DNA from: Proteles cristata cristata
Taxonomy: Eukaryota > Chordata > Mammalia > Carnivora > Hyaenidae
Direction: 5' to 3'
DNA: 64,000 bases
NCBI GenBank assembly: GCA_017311185.1
Contig: JAESUZ010005469.1
Location: forward strand, 622,001-686,000
Shown: positions 35,531 to 46,888 of the stretch, one piece after another
Layout: each line of letters starts with the position of its first letter
Numbering within the stretch: the stretch's first letter is position 1
Made by a program: the position numbers and the translations under genes
The notes under the pieces: generated by a model
The model's database searches: none
Told to the model about the DNA's origin: nothing
The model's input: the letters and a program-made list of their open reading frames with translations, nothing else

Positions 35531-36194
35531 GTAGGCGTAAAACAGAGGAGACCCTGACTGGAGATAGAAATTTATCTCTGGTTGGCTGTATTCCACTTTC
35601 ATAGTATCTCAGAATTGTGTCCCTATCTCAGGGCAGTGTAATGGGCTGATTGCTTTTTTTCCAGGTATATAGCAATCAATATATGTTTTAAAGAGCTTAT
35701 TAAAGGAAGTTTTCATACCTGCTTCTACTTCAAAGCCTAGTAAATTTTAAACTAAGAGACTTTATATGCCTGTATTTATTTTATCATTCTGTACTTTAGA
35801 TTTCAGGATATGTTGACAACTTATGGGGCAGAGAAAGATCTCTTACATTTATATTGTAGAGAAAGTGTTGTACAGTTTCTCATCTCTAGAAGATTGCTTT
35901 GATGGAGTCAGATTTTAGAGGTATCCTGAGGTAAGCTAGAAGGAAAGTCCAGAAAGAGAAGTATTATTTCCATGGAAACATACCACAAATCAACAGGGTG
36001 ACATTGCATTAGTTACTGAATCTTTACAGGCTAAATTATACTCAGAAGAATGCTCTGTGAATAAATAGTAACCTCTTTGCATCTTGAATTTCTATAAAAT
36101 AGGAATTATTGGCCCTTAACTGCCTTAAGGGTGTTTGTTGAAGATCTGGTGGAATAAAAGTACAGTTAAAATCACTATTTGTAGCATTGGCTTA

Positions 36195-37180
36195 CTGGTG
36201 CCACTATGAATTTTAAGAGATTTATTATTTATTTTGCATGTATATGTTGACCGTCTGCTGTATGTGTAAAGTAGTGTGGTAGGTGCTTTGTGGGAATACA
36301 AAAAGAAATTAGTTAGTTTCCGCCCTTAAGGAAAGAGAAACATATATTTACACCAGAGTTGTGTAGTGCTGAGATCCCTAAAGGATGGTAGGACACTGGA
36401 GGAGGAGGTCTCTTCTGGTTGGGGATATCATGAAACTTCCTAGAAGGAGTGGCATTGGAAAATAGGAAGATTTCAAAAGTATAAGGCAGGAGAAGGTATT
36501 CTGAAAAGAGGATCATGAAAACTATGTCACATTAGGAAAGTTCAAATCCGTATACATGAGACATCCAGTAGTCTAATTAGACTATTAAGTGTTTGTCATG
36601 AAGGAGGAGGAAAAGATAAAGCTAGAAAGGCAGGGTAGAGAGAGTTAGGTTGCAGAGGGCCGGGAAGGAACTTTAATGAGTAATTTGTGGGGAACTCTAA
36701 ATTTCATCTAGGAGAGTATGTTTGACAATTGGAGTGGTGATATATGGCACTGGTTGGTGAATGTGAAATGATAAAAGGTGGTATTATCACTTTAAGGGTT
36801 ATGGCAAAGGTCTGAGCATGCACTTGTTAGAAATGATCTGGAAGGAGACAGATCCCTGTGTGTGGTGGGCTGGGGGCAGCTGAAGAGCTTGAAAAGGAAG
36901 AATGGATAGGCTTTCAGTAAACCCATTTACTGGATTTGGGAAATAAGGCTATTAATCATGCTCTGTGGTTCTGAGTCTTTGTTGATAGGATTATGGTGAT
37001 AAATTGAAACACAGAGAAGTCGGGAGAGCTGTAGTAAAAATAGGATTGCGAGGAACCTGTTTGCTTTGGTTGGTTAGCTTAGCTCAGGTGTTAACAGGAC
37101 ACTTGGAAATTTCTAATGGGAGCTTGAAAGTAAAGGACTGAAATTCACTTGAGAGGTAAGGAAGGAATGGGGAGGGATTT
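36195..37180 (+). mobile_element. Probable ancient interspersed repeat, family unassigned
   Basis: Phrases such as TGTGTAAAGTAGTGTGGTAG, GGGCCGGGAAGGAACTTTAA and GACACTTGGAAATTTCTAAT resemble a long, very old mammalian repeat with a 'ctgtgctaggtgctgggg ... gaagggcc ... agtttggactttat' order. The resemblance is loose and I could not name the family. Confidence 0.35.
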
Positions 37181-38894
37181 GAGCAGTTCTCATGCAAGTG
37201 GCCCATGAAACTGGGGAAGAGCATCACATCACCAAAAGGGAAGCCTGTGGAGATAAAATGGTGTTTTATAGCATTACTTTTCATTAGGTAAGTTGGTGAC
37301 ATAAGTAGCTCTTTGTGTAAGACTACTAACACCAAAAACAAACAAAAAAGTATGTGTTTTATCATTTATTAAGTATTCTTATTAAGCTGCTTCTTTTAAC
37401 CCTAAGAGCCACTAGGTTTTAGCAGGAAAAGATATTTGAAAAAATACTTTATAAGTTTCCCCAAGGAAAATATAAGAAACTCCCTTTTTACTTTCTCTTC
37501 TCACCACTTGCTGAGACCCCCCCAGTAACAAAGCAATGCCACTGATAGGAGGGATTTTATATTCACTTTTTAGCTGTCTGATAAATAGCACAGCATTTCA
37601 TCACCCCTAGACCTCAACCTAGTTAGGATCAGTGGACTTGGGATACGGTGTAGGGGCTGTGGTTAGTGGGAGGGTGGGCATTCTGTAGAAATCAACTGTG
37701 TACATTTTTGTGCAGTTTCTCTTTTTAGGCTGAGATCCTCAGCAAGCTTGGTGGGGTATTGTGCAATACCCAGTATGACTTATGTTTGATTTCGGAAAGT
37801 TTTTTACTGTATGGAATAGCAAGACACAATCTGCCTTCCAATTTGCTTTCTTATCATTGCCTATGTTCAGACTTTGCATGCAAAGAAAACCACGTAGATT
37901 CATTGATTTTTAGGCATGCTACATTATGCACTTTGGCAGCATGGTAAAGGCTCCCCTGGCTCTCCTGTTTACAGTAGTCGGAATTCCTCTGGTCTGTTGG
38001 TACACTTTGTGGCCTCTTTCAGCCTCACTCTTCATAGTGAGTCTAACTCCTGTCATATGGGGCAAGGGGCTAGTCCAGAGAAATCTGTATCTCTAGACAA
38101 CCACTGTGCATTAAATCTAGTTTAAGTGCTTTGTATTTTCCCTCTTAAACCATGTATGGCTACTAAATCTTTTTTTTTTTTTTTTAATCATATAGGTTTA
38201 ATGTAGATGATTTACTAGGTAACTTGAGACGTTGAATTTTTTTTGGGGGGGGGTAATATTTGTTTTCTCACTTTCTGGCGCAGAACATATTCTTCTATCT
38301 TATTTCCTCCCTCTAACTTCTTTTTCTTCTTCTCACACACTTTTTTTTCTTTAATATTGTTAAACTTACGGAGAAAAGAAGCCCTTTTGATATGTACCAT
38401 TTTGCGCCTCTGATGAAGTAAGATCAAGAAAAACGCACATATTTTCTTCAAAAGTAAACTCCTTTCTAAAAAAAAATGCCACCTGCTTAAAAAAAATTTA
38501 GTGGCTTCCTAATCATTACTCAAAATAGCCCCTTTCTCCTCATTAGAGATAGTTACGTAGTTACGTTTATCCTCATTCTTGATCACTGTGGAAAAACGAG
38601 GGAATGAAGCTGAGTTCAAGGTCACCTGGATCATTTTAAAGTGCTTTTAGTTTAAATGCTGAAGTTAATGTCTATCCCCAAATCATTCTTTTCTGATGTT
38701 TGCAGCATCTGTAGAGTTGGACAGACCACTGCTCAAGTGGCCTGGTCATTTTAGCTTTCTTACTTAAGAGTCTCCTTTTCTGACATTCCATGTCTTCTTT
38801 AGAGTAAGATTTTAGGACATGCTGCAACTTAGGCCCTGATTCTTTCTTCTCACCTCCTCCCCTCCTTTTTTTTTTTGATAGGCATATATTTTCT

Positions 38895-39092
38895 TTCTCT
38901 TTTTAAAACATTTATTTAAAAAATCTGTGAGCACAAGCTTGTAGGGGAGGGGCAGAGAGAGCAGGAGACAGAGGATCCCAAGCAGGCTCCATACTGATAC
39001 AGAGAGCCCGATATGGGGCGCAAACTCAAAACCATGAGATTATGACCTGAGCTGAAGTTGGACACTTAACTGACTGAGCCACTCAGGTGCCC
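38895..39092 (-). mobile_element. Carnivore tRNA-Lys SINE with target duplication
   Basis: The minus strand begins GGGCACCTGAGTGGCTCAGT, followed by the tRNA-like region and a TATGGAGCCTGCTTGGGATC body. The direct repeat GCATATATTTTCT is at 38882-38894 and 39099-39111, with a few extra bases between the head and the right copy. Confidence 0.93.
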
Positions 39093-39169
39093 TAAGAAGC
39101 ATATATTTTCTAAAACTAAGTTATCATCAACTAAGTTTGCCTTCTCAGTTATTTTTTTGTTTTCTCATT

Positions 39170-39345
39170 TATTGAGGCTAGTGATTCTTCGACGTTAATG
39201 CTCCTCAGCATTACTTGGCAGGCTTGCATAGGTGGACTCAACCCTGGATTTTGTCACAATGGATCTCAGGTCTTCAGTCCCAAAGGCATTTCAGACATGT
39301 TCCCAGTTGATGCTAATAACATGCCATGAATGAGGAATATACCTT
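39170..39345 (+). mobile_element. MER5A-like hAT fossil
   Basis: GCTAGTGATTCTTCGACG, CTCAGCATTACTTGGCAGGC, CAGGTCTTCAGTCCCAAAGG and TGTTCCCAGTTGATGCTAAT follow the layout of the mammalian hAT repeat whose consensus includes 'gcatcagaatcacctgg' and 'tcccaggtgatgctgatg'. Diverged, no coding capacity. Confidence 0.65.
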
Positions 39346-39874
39346 AACCACCCACCTGTACTGTTGGTTTTGTCTCTCTGCTGCTTTGTGCAGGCTCCTC
39401 CCCATCCCCAAAAGGGTAGAAATTCTTCAGATTGTATTCACCTGTGTACCCTAGAAGCTCTGTATTTTTAATTCTTAGGCCAAGCCACTAGCATGAAAGA
39501 GAACTCAGAACTTTGTCTTATGTTTTAATTGTGAAGGCCTTGGTTGGGGCAGAAGTGTGAGATGTACCATTTCTCTCCTGCTCCTTCCCCCAGTGAAGAA
39601 TGTAATGGTGATTCTCTTAGAGCTTAGACAGATCTTCATAGACTTTCTCAATACAGCATTCTAGGAAGCCTTCTGAAAGTTGATTGACCTGGCCCCTAAC
39701 TGAGACTAATTGAATAGATATTATTTTTTAGTTTCCCTAATTGCTTATATTTATTATTCCTTTGATTCTTGAGGTTTACTTCATCTCCCCCCAGTCCCAC
39801 TCTTTGGCTCAAACTTTTCAGCTCTTATGGGAGTGTGTGCTGGGGATGGGTGAGTGATGTCTGGGGCCTTATCA

Positions 39875-40085
39875 TTTACTAGTACTGTGTCCCTACTTCA
39901 TGCTTTATCTGTTTCATCTCCTTCAACCTAGCGAACCTTACACAGTCACAATAATTATTCCCATTTTATGGATGCAGAAAACAAGGCTCTGAATTGGTAC
40001 TTTACTGATCAGCTTTACAAGGCACTGCCTCTGGGGTTAAAATAGAGGTCTAACTCCCAAGCCAATGTTCTTTTCATATTACCTG
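39875..40085 (+). mobile_element. MIR/L2-class repeat fragment
   Basis: ACTAGTACTGTGTCCCTACT, TTCCCATTTTATGGATGCAG with AAAACAAGGCTCTG beyond, and GGTCTAACTCCCAAGCCAAT follow the order of the mammal-wide repeat with 'ccattttacagatgaggaaactgaggc'. The same class as 32338-32462. Confidence 0.6.
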
Positions 40086-40304
40086 CCTTTAGGATAGTTG
40101 GAGATGAGCCTTGAGTACAGAAGGAAACTTAACCAGTGCCTATATAAGCATACTTGAAATTTCACTTAATGTCACTTGTCTGACTTAGCAATGTTAGTAT
40201 ATGCCCATAAACAATAGTCTGAGGTGTTAAATTTCCAAAATACTTAATTTACAAGAGTGATTGTAAACCAGTTGAAAAATAATCTGGTTCTGTACTTTTT
40301 ATTT

Positions 40305-40518
40305 TTTTTTTAATGTTTTATTTATTTCTAGGAGAGAGAGAAAGAGACGGCGTGAGCAGGGGAGGGTCAGAGAGAGAGGGAGTCACAGACTGAAACAGGC
40401 TCCAGGCTCTGAGCTGGCAGTCAGCACAGAGCCCGATGCGGGGCTCGAACCCACGAACCACGAGATCATGACCTAAGTGAAAGTCGGACGCTTAACCAAC
40501 TAAGCCACCCAGGCGCCC
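40305..40518 (-). mobile_element. Full-length felid-type tRNA-Lys SINE with 14-bp target duplication
   Basis: The minus strand begins GGGGCGCCTGGGTGGCTTAG, has a clean B box (GGTTCGAGCCC) and ends CCTAGAAATAAATAAAAC. The direct repeat TGTACTTTTTATTT lies at 40291-40304 and 40520-40533. It carries the same diagnostic GACTGCCAGCTCAGAGCC and TTCAGTCTGTGACTCCC bases as the copies at 33935 and 45739. Confidence 0.97.
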
Positions 40519-42434
40519 CTGTACTTTTTATTTCTTAAGCGTAAAGCCCACATGGCACATTTACAAATAACTTCATTCGCAGTTTCTTCTTCTGTGCTAA
40601 AACCCCTGTAAATCAAGAATTGGATAAATAAGCCAACTCTCATATGGTAGGAGGCTTTTCTAGTGAAATACTAGCATGATAGTTGAGAGAACTTGTTTTA
40701 ATTTCAGTTTCACCCAATTTATCAAATGTGGGGGAGGACTGTAGTGATCGACCTCAGTGTTCTTGTTTAAAAAGAGTACAATAGAAATTTTCTCCTTTCC
40801 TCTTACTTGTCTGATAGAGGAATTAATAAATACTATGTGTAAAGCTCTTTGAGGGCTCTGGAAGATTCTATGTAATTTCAGCATTATTCATGGTCCATCA
40901 GGCTCCCTAGGGTGTCACCAGGAAAGAAAGATTTTTACATCCTATCCCACATTTACGGTATAAAACCAAGGTGTTGTTGTTTGTAGCTGTGAAAATCTCC
41001 TGTGATTGTACCTGCAGAGGATGCGTCTATCACAGAGCCTAGGACCCTTGGCTCACCCAAGAGGGTCAGTTCCCAAGGCAGAAAGAGAGTGAACCCCAAT
41101 TAAACGGTACCTGGCTCCTGAGAGGATGTGTCCCTGCCCGCTCCCCACATAATCATCTGTGTCTGTCAACCTGTTGAGGAGCAGAATCACTTCCTTGACC
41201 CTTCTCTGCTCTCTGCTCTTGATCCTGTAGTTCATTATTCTGGGATGACTGTAGAGGGGAATGTCCTGCTCAGTTCTGTAATACATCTTTCATTCTTACC
41301 ATGTTCCTATTGGTACAACTCTGCCTCATCTAAGGCCTCTATAAGAACTAGCATATTTCTAGCCATTCTGTATTGGAGACTGGATCAATACTATTTTGAC
41401 CCACCAGTTTCTTTCTGATTGTTAAGCAGCATTTCCATTCTTGAGCCTTAGGTTTTGTTTACATCTCTCTTCAGAGTCTTAGCCTGGGGTTCCACAGCTG
41501 AGAAGGGTTAGGCCCGGAATGCTGTCTTTTAGTTAACCTGTAGCCTGAAAAATTAAGATCTAAGTTATCGGCAACTTAGTCCATCTCTCCTCTCTCCTTT
41601 TCAGTTTTTGTATTCATTTGTTTTGTAGCAAATGTAGTGTTTAGTGTACATCTTTCTCTTTACAGTGTTGGGTAATAAATTTATTTCTTTCTCTGCTCTT
41701 TCTCACAAGAGCTCCTGGCTAGCTTATTGCCAAATCTGTTTCACTTAGTGGTCTTCCTGAATTTTTTGTGTTATCTGAGTAATTTTTTCTCTTGCTGCCT
41801 GGCATTGTCTAGCCACTGACATTAAGCCGATTCAGTCTGTGCTTCTTTCTGGCTTGGAATGTGACAGAGCTTATACCCAGCCACGTCCTGCAGTCCTCTG
41901 ATGGGACTCTATGGTTTCTCTCTCTCCTACTCTCTGTTTTTTAAAACACATTTTGTCCACTCTTTTCCAAGTTTTTCATGGGTTCAGATAGTTTCCCTCA
42001 TCCCTACACTGCTAGACTGAAGTCACCAAAACACACACACTTCAGAACTGATCCAGGCTTGTGGCCAGCTTAACTGAAGAGTCTTGAGCTGACATGGAAG
42101 TTGGTTTGTTTATTTAGTCTCTGACTTTTATAGTGGCTATCAGGCAGATGACTACCTGAATGTTTCAGGTTTAAAAATAAAATTTCAAACAGGCCCTGAC
42201 TATGCAAGAAGCATCCTAGAGTCTGTAGAATTCCTTTTCTTTTCTTGGTAATGTGCTTCTTCTCTCAAGTTATCATTTCTGTGTGTCTTTGTTTCTTCCA
42301 TTCTGTACACACACCTTCTTCCTCATTCAGTTTCAGTTGTGAGTAGTAGCTCCTGTTGTGGGGCTTTTTCAGTCTTCTTTTCAGAAGCCTGGCCCCTAAC
42401 AGTTTTTATGTGTGATCTCAGTAAACAAAGAACT

Positions 42435-42473
42435 AGTGTGTGTGTGTGTGTGTGTGTGCGTGTGTGTGTGTGT
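42435..42473 (+). repeat. (GT)n microsatellite, one GC interruption
   Basis: About 19 dinucleotide units with a single CG step near 42459. Confidence 0.95.
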
Positions 42474-43952
42474 AGGAAGCCTGCCATATTTCCTCCCTGT
42501 CCCACAGAAAATGTGTTTTCTGGAAGCCCTTTTGACACCGAAGTGAATGCCCACTGGCCCTCCCTTGCTGAATTCCCCTGTGAGGGGAGAAAGAAGGAGA
42601 GAGAGGGAGGCCCTTATGCTTGTTGTCATATCTTTTGTTTCTGCTGATTATACACAAAGTAAGTTGTAAATAGCTCTTTCACACACCATGATTCCTTTGA
42701 GGTATGTCCTGGAGAGTAGATATGCACTCAGCTTCAGTTTACCCATGGGATTTTAGAGGGTCCCTTTCAAGGCCTCTTACTTCCTGTTACAGCACTAGCA
42801 CAATGAAATTTAGATGAGTACCAGACAATTACCATTCTCATAATTAAACCTGTGGCATACTGTTCAGAAATTAGCCGATCAGTTTAATATTTTTTAATTG
42901 TTTTCAACTTAAATGTTTTTTTTACTTTAAAAGCAGAATATACTAAAATGCAAAAAGGAATAAAAAATATGATGTCCCCGTCGTCTTACCAGTTTTCAGA
43001 GATAAAAAAATCACTGAAACATTTTGTGAAAATCCTTATAGAGAACTTTGTTTTAAAGTATGGCATTGAACCAGACACTGAACACTGGTATGAAAGAAAG
43101 CAGATAAAGTTGGAGTTCTGCAAATCCATTTAAATTTTATATTCCAGGAAAACAGTGGTTAGGTACATACCATAGTTCATTATCTTAATTTAAACTGGAG
43201 TGATACTAAGGAGCTAGACAGTTTATGTCTGCTATATCTGTCAGTCATGTTTTTGATTGCTTATTGCTAGCTGTCTCACTACACAGGGTTCTAAATCAAA
43301 AAGCCTAATTGTCTAGGTGTGCAGAATTATAACTAATTGGGTTACCAACTTTTATATTTTTTGATATTTCCTTGATATATTTTGATGAATTAGGAAATAG
43401 TAACAGCTTGCTTTCTCCTTAAATTTTTTTCCTTCACCTGATGCCTCCACTAAATGTAGTGAATGGGGTGGGAGCGTAGTGTTAAATGGTGAACCTATTA
43501 GTAAAGCTGAAGTTTTTTTTTCAAATCTCCATTTCCTCATCTTTAAAATATGGGATCCATTTTCACGGATCCTGATGGCTTTTTTTTTTCCTGCTCAGAA
43601 ACTCTAGGATTCTAAGTTTGTGAGTGCTAACTCATGTCCCTAGTGTAGTTCTTTTCGTGATTTGGATTGTTGAAACATTCTAGTAGTACTGTTTCCTTCT
43701 AACTTATTCACAGACCTTTTTGTTCTCTCTCAGAAACTATGTATTTCTAAGTGTCTGATGTTGTAATTGAGTGTAATTGTAGTTGTGTTTAACTTTCTCC
43801 TTTTCCCTTAAGAGTGTTTATAAAATGCATTCTGCAGGGTGGAGGGTGGTAGAAAGGAACTAGAAACTTAGAATTGGTGATACGGTCAAATAATAGTAAG
43901 GTAAGGAAATTTGTTTTGTGTACATAAAAAATATTATTTTCACTCAGTTTGC

Positions 43953-43976
43953 TATATATATATATTTTTTTTTCTG
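43953..43976 (+). repeat. AT-rich simple repeat with poly-T
   Basis: TATATATATATA followed by a T run. Confidence 0.85.
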
Positions 43977-44480
43977 ACTCATGGAATCTGCTTTAATCAG
44001 TTAAGTCACCATATTTATTTAGGTTTTATAGGAAGCTGTTGGGGGGGGGGTTGCTTTCCTGTGGAATATTCTAAGATGAATTTTTTCTCAGTTCTTCTAT
44101 TGCCCCGTAGGGAGAATTACTGTTGCAGAACTCATTAGTGCCCTCCATATGTCAGCTGAGGGGTGGCATCAGCATCAGTCTGTGTGTGCCACAATGCACA
44201 TGCACAGTGTCTCTACTCTTCTCCATGCCCCATTTCTTTCTCATTCCTCAAGTTAGAGGCTAAATTCCTTTCACATTGCTTATGTTGTCCTAGACCACAG
44301 AGCAAGTAGTAGGTCTTGAAAACATACCTTCTCCACTTTGTCTTTTTTGTAATTTCTGTCATATGAAATATCAGCAAATGCCTCTAGAATGTAAGCCACT
44401 AAATGCAGCTATTGTATGTTTTTTATTTGCTTCTTTGAAATATGTTGTCTTCTCTCTTTTTGTAAAGAGGCATCATGCTT

Positions 44481-44640
44481 TTTTTAAGTTTTTAAAAATT
44501 TATTTATTTTCAGAGAGAGAAAGAGAATCCTACTTTCAGTGCCGAGCCCAGTGTGGGGCTCGAACCCACAAACCATGGGATCATGACCTGAGTGAAATCT
44601 AGGGTAGGTCACTCAACCAGTGGAGTCACCCATGTGCCCC
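44481..44640 (-). mobile_element. Carnivore tRNA-Lys SINE, internally shortened
   Basis: The minus strand begins GGGGCACATGGGTGACTCCA, keeps a clean B box (GGTTCGAGCCC) and a tail near 44486-44510, but most of the central region between the tRNA part and the CT tract is missing. No convincing target duplication was found. Confidence 0.88.
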
Positions 44641-45738
44641 TCTTCTCAGTCTTGTATTTCTTAAGTTTGGGCATTGCAACTTTCTAGCTAGTTACCTACT
44701 GAAGCCTTGGTTTTGTTTTGTTTTGTTTCGTTTTTAATTGTCAAATGGAGAGGCTCATATACCATACGATAGTTGAAAAAACAGGTTAATCTATGTGTAA
44801 GGTGCCCACAGGGTTGCATGACTGTAAATGCTCAGAGAATGTGACTCTCTTCCTTCCTTTTTTGGTCTCCAGTGTGAAATTTGTGGGTAAAGAGCAGTAT
44901 TTCAAAGATGACAATCTGTCCATGTCACTTTATGGACATAGGCAAGAAGAAATAATTGCAGGACTTGAGAGAAATAGGAGAGTTGGTCCTAAAAATGGAA
45001 AATCGGCTGAGTGCTTTCTTTTTTAATATTAGTAATATTTACTGATGAACTTGCAAAGTGAACTTTATTGAAAATTGTTTAGATTTAGAGAAGTGAACTG
45101 ATTTGTGGGTTAAAAGAAAGAGGGAAATACCTTGTAAAGTAACCTACTTGGCTGAAAACTTATATCCGAACAAGGAAAATTGGCACAGATGATCCTAAGT
45201 GGAGTTAAAGCACAGAACAAAACAGCAGAGGTGGGCGCTGATGGGGAAAGAAGATAGGAGGAAGCCGATTGATGGACCAAGATTCTGATATGCATAGTTG
45301 TATGATTAATGAAGATAGTGTATGTTTGGAAGTACTGAGTAGTGATTCAGGGAAGTTTTTTAAAATGCAGAGATGGAATTTACAGCATTTTGTCTTTACC
45401 TCAGAAAAAATCTAAAATGAAGTAAGTAGGTGATAGTTGGTGGCGTTTTGGGATGAGATCAACTAATTAGATAATTTAGTTTTGAAAGGGGGTCTAAAGT
45501 GGCTTTCAGTGTGGAATTTGAGATATAGAGAAACATTCTAAATTATAACTGTTTTACCAATTTTTATTATGGGAACAGACATAAAATAAGCCTCTTCAAC
45601 AAAATTTAGAGATGGTAAATAAATAGTAAGTATTGATAGAGTCTGTCTGTGTTAACCTATACCATGAATAGGAAAAAGTAAATTTGATCAGGTAAACGGT
45701 GGAAAGGAACTTTTGACATTATAGAATGCAATGTTTTT

Positions 45739-45953
45739 GGGGTGCCTGGGTGGCTTAGTTGGTTAAGGTCTGACTTTTGCTTTGGTCATGACTTTGCGGT
45801 TCGTGGGTTCGAGCCCTGTGTTGGGCTCTGTGCTGACTGCCAGCTCAGAGCCTGGAGCCTATTTCAGTCTGTGTATCCCTCTCTCTCTGACCCTCCCCTG
45901 CTCACGCTGTCTCTCTCTCTCTCTCCTAGAAATAAATAAAAATATTAAAAAAA
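45739..45953 (+). mobile_element. Full-length felid-type tRNA-Lys SINE with 16-bp target duplication
   Basis: It starts GGGGTGCCTGGGTGGC. The A box is TGGCTTAGTTGG (45751-45762) and the B box GGTTCGAGCCC (45806-45816), both matching the Pol III consensus. It ends CCTAGAAATAAATAAAAA. The direct repeat AGAATGCAATGTTTTT lies at 45723-45738 and 45954-45969. It lies about 0.4 kb upstream of the BNC2 exon at 46363, in sense orientation. The head lacks two bases of the usual TTAAGCGTC. Confidence 0.97.
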
Positions 45954-46362
45954 AGAATGCAATGTTTTTCACTCTCACATAAGAAAATTAAATGACAGAA
46001 GGGGAAAATGTCACTGGGATCAAACAGAGATTCTACATTTCTTTTTCTCTTTACTTTAACCTCTGCTTTCATCCAGAGATATTTATTAAATGCCTATATT
46101 GTGCTACACGCTGTGGATACAAGGAGGAATAAAAATTTTGTGCATCTTTTATTCTTGGAATTTACCTTCTGATAGTTAATGAGCTTGGTTACATGATATT
46201 TATAATATACTGACATACTAAGTGTCAAAAACCAATGGAGTCATGATGGCCTGTTTAATGCTTGCAGTTGGGATGTCCCTGCTTCCGTCTGGGTCTAATG
46301 TGTTTCTGTGCAGTTCTCAGCAGCCTCCACATCCAGCGTCTAACTTGGCCATATTCCCCCAG

Positions 46363-46446
46363 GTTCCAGTGGCATGTGCTGGCAGAGTGCTGGGTGCAGA
46401 CTTTTGCCCAAACCTGGAGGAGCCAGACCAGAGGCTGGAAGTCCAG
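46363..46446 (+). CDS. BNC2: BNC2 internal coding exon, 28 codons
   Basis: This short exon continues directly from the one at 7071-7271. Its 28 codons begin VPVACA, contain GRVLGADFCPNLEEPDQR and end LEVQ, which I recognise as the basonuclin 2 segment preceding the Cys-rich conserved N-terminal domain. The acceptor is attcccccag ending at 46362. A plausible branch point ctaac lies at 46340-46344, about 20 nt upstream. The donor is cag|gttgga at 46446/46447, a weaker GT site than the previous exon's because position +3 is T and +4 is G. Both borders are phase 0, so skipping this exon would keep the frame and remove 28 residues. The frame runs into TAG at 46468-46470, 24 nt beyond the donor, so retention of the intron would truncate the protein early. 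The next BNC2 exon is not in the window. Confidence 0.95.
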
Positions 46447-46661
46447 GTTGGAGTCTTATTGCTTTATTAGTTGGGGGTGGTGTGACAGAAACAGTGGTCC
46501 CTGAAGGCGATGCAGGTATAGCAACGCCATCAGGAGATGGTCAATTGTGGAGACAGGTGTAAAAGAGGAGCCAAGGTAGCATGTGTGCAATGAGAGGTCC
46601 TTTTCAGGATAGATCGTCTATAACTGGAGATGATTCATTTATTCATTCAAGAAATGATACA

Positions 46662-46888
46662 CACTACAGTGGATAAGAACATGGTTTCTGAAGGCTCACT
46701 GCCTCGGTTGACGTAAAATACAGTGAGGCCTTCGTCAAGTTATTCAGTCAAACTAAACTTAAGCTTTCCTATCTATAAAATGGAGAGTCACTACCCAAGG
46801 TGATTATAAGGGATAAATGTTTTAACATATTCCTAGCATTTAGCACAGGGCCTGGCACATAACAGGCACTCAGTAAATATTAGCTCTA
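46662..46888 (+). mobile_element. MIR SINE
   Basis: CAGTGGATAAGAACATGGTT, TCTATAAAATGGAGAGTCAC and GGGCCTGGCACATAACAGGC with ACTCAGTAAATATT beyond follow the MIR consensus in order. It begins about 215 bases downstream of the BNC2 exon. Confidence 0.88.

Larger units (their letters stand above)
7272..46362 (+). other. BNC2: BNC2 complete intron, 39,091 bp
   Basis: This intron begins gtaagt and ends cccccag and separates two phase-0 coding exons. Its first kilobase holds a CpG island that may be an internal promoter. Between about 8.2 and 32.3 kb it is repeat-poor, with one old SINE fragment at 17.9 kb. Beyond 32.3 kb it fills with SINEs, MIRs, an L1 fragment and hAT fossils. No other exon with good coding potential was recognised, although BNC2 is known to have alternative exons that are hard to see by eye. 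Confidence 0.9.

Noticed and set aside
42323..42657. ORFs with His-Thr or Cys-Val runs on both strands
   Set aside because: They read through the GT microsatellite at 42435-42473.
43525..43555. MIR-like phrase CCATTTCCTCATCTTTAAAA
   Set aside because: Only about 30 bases match; flanks do not continue the MIR order.
45742..45982. ORFs over the SINE at 45739, with similar peptides at 55540-55731 and 58319-58540
   Set aside because: Translations of CAN-SINE sequence, which is non-coding Pol III-derived DNA.
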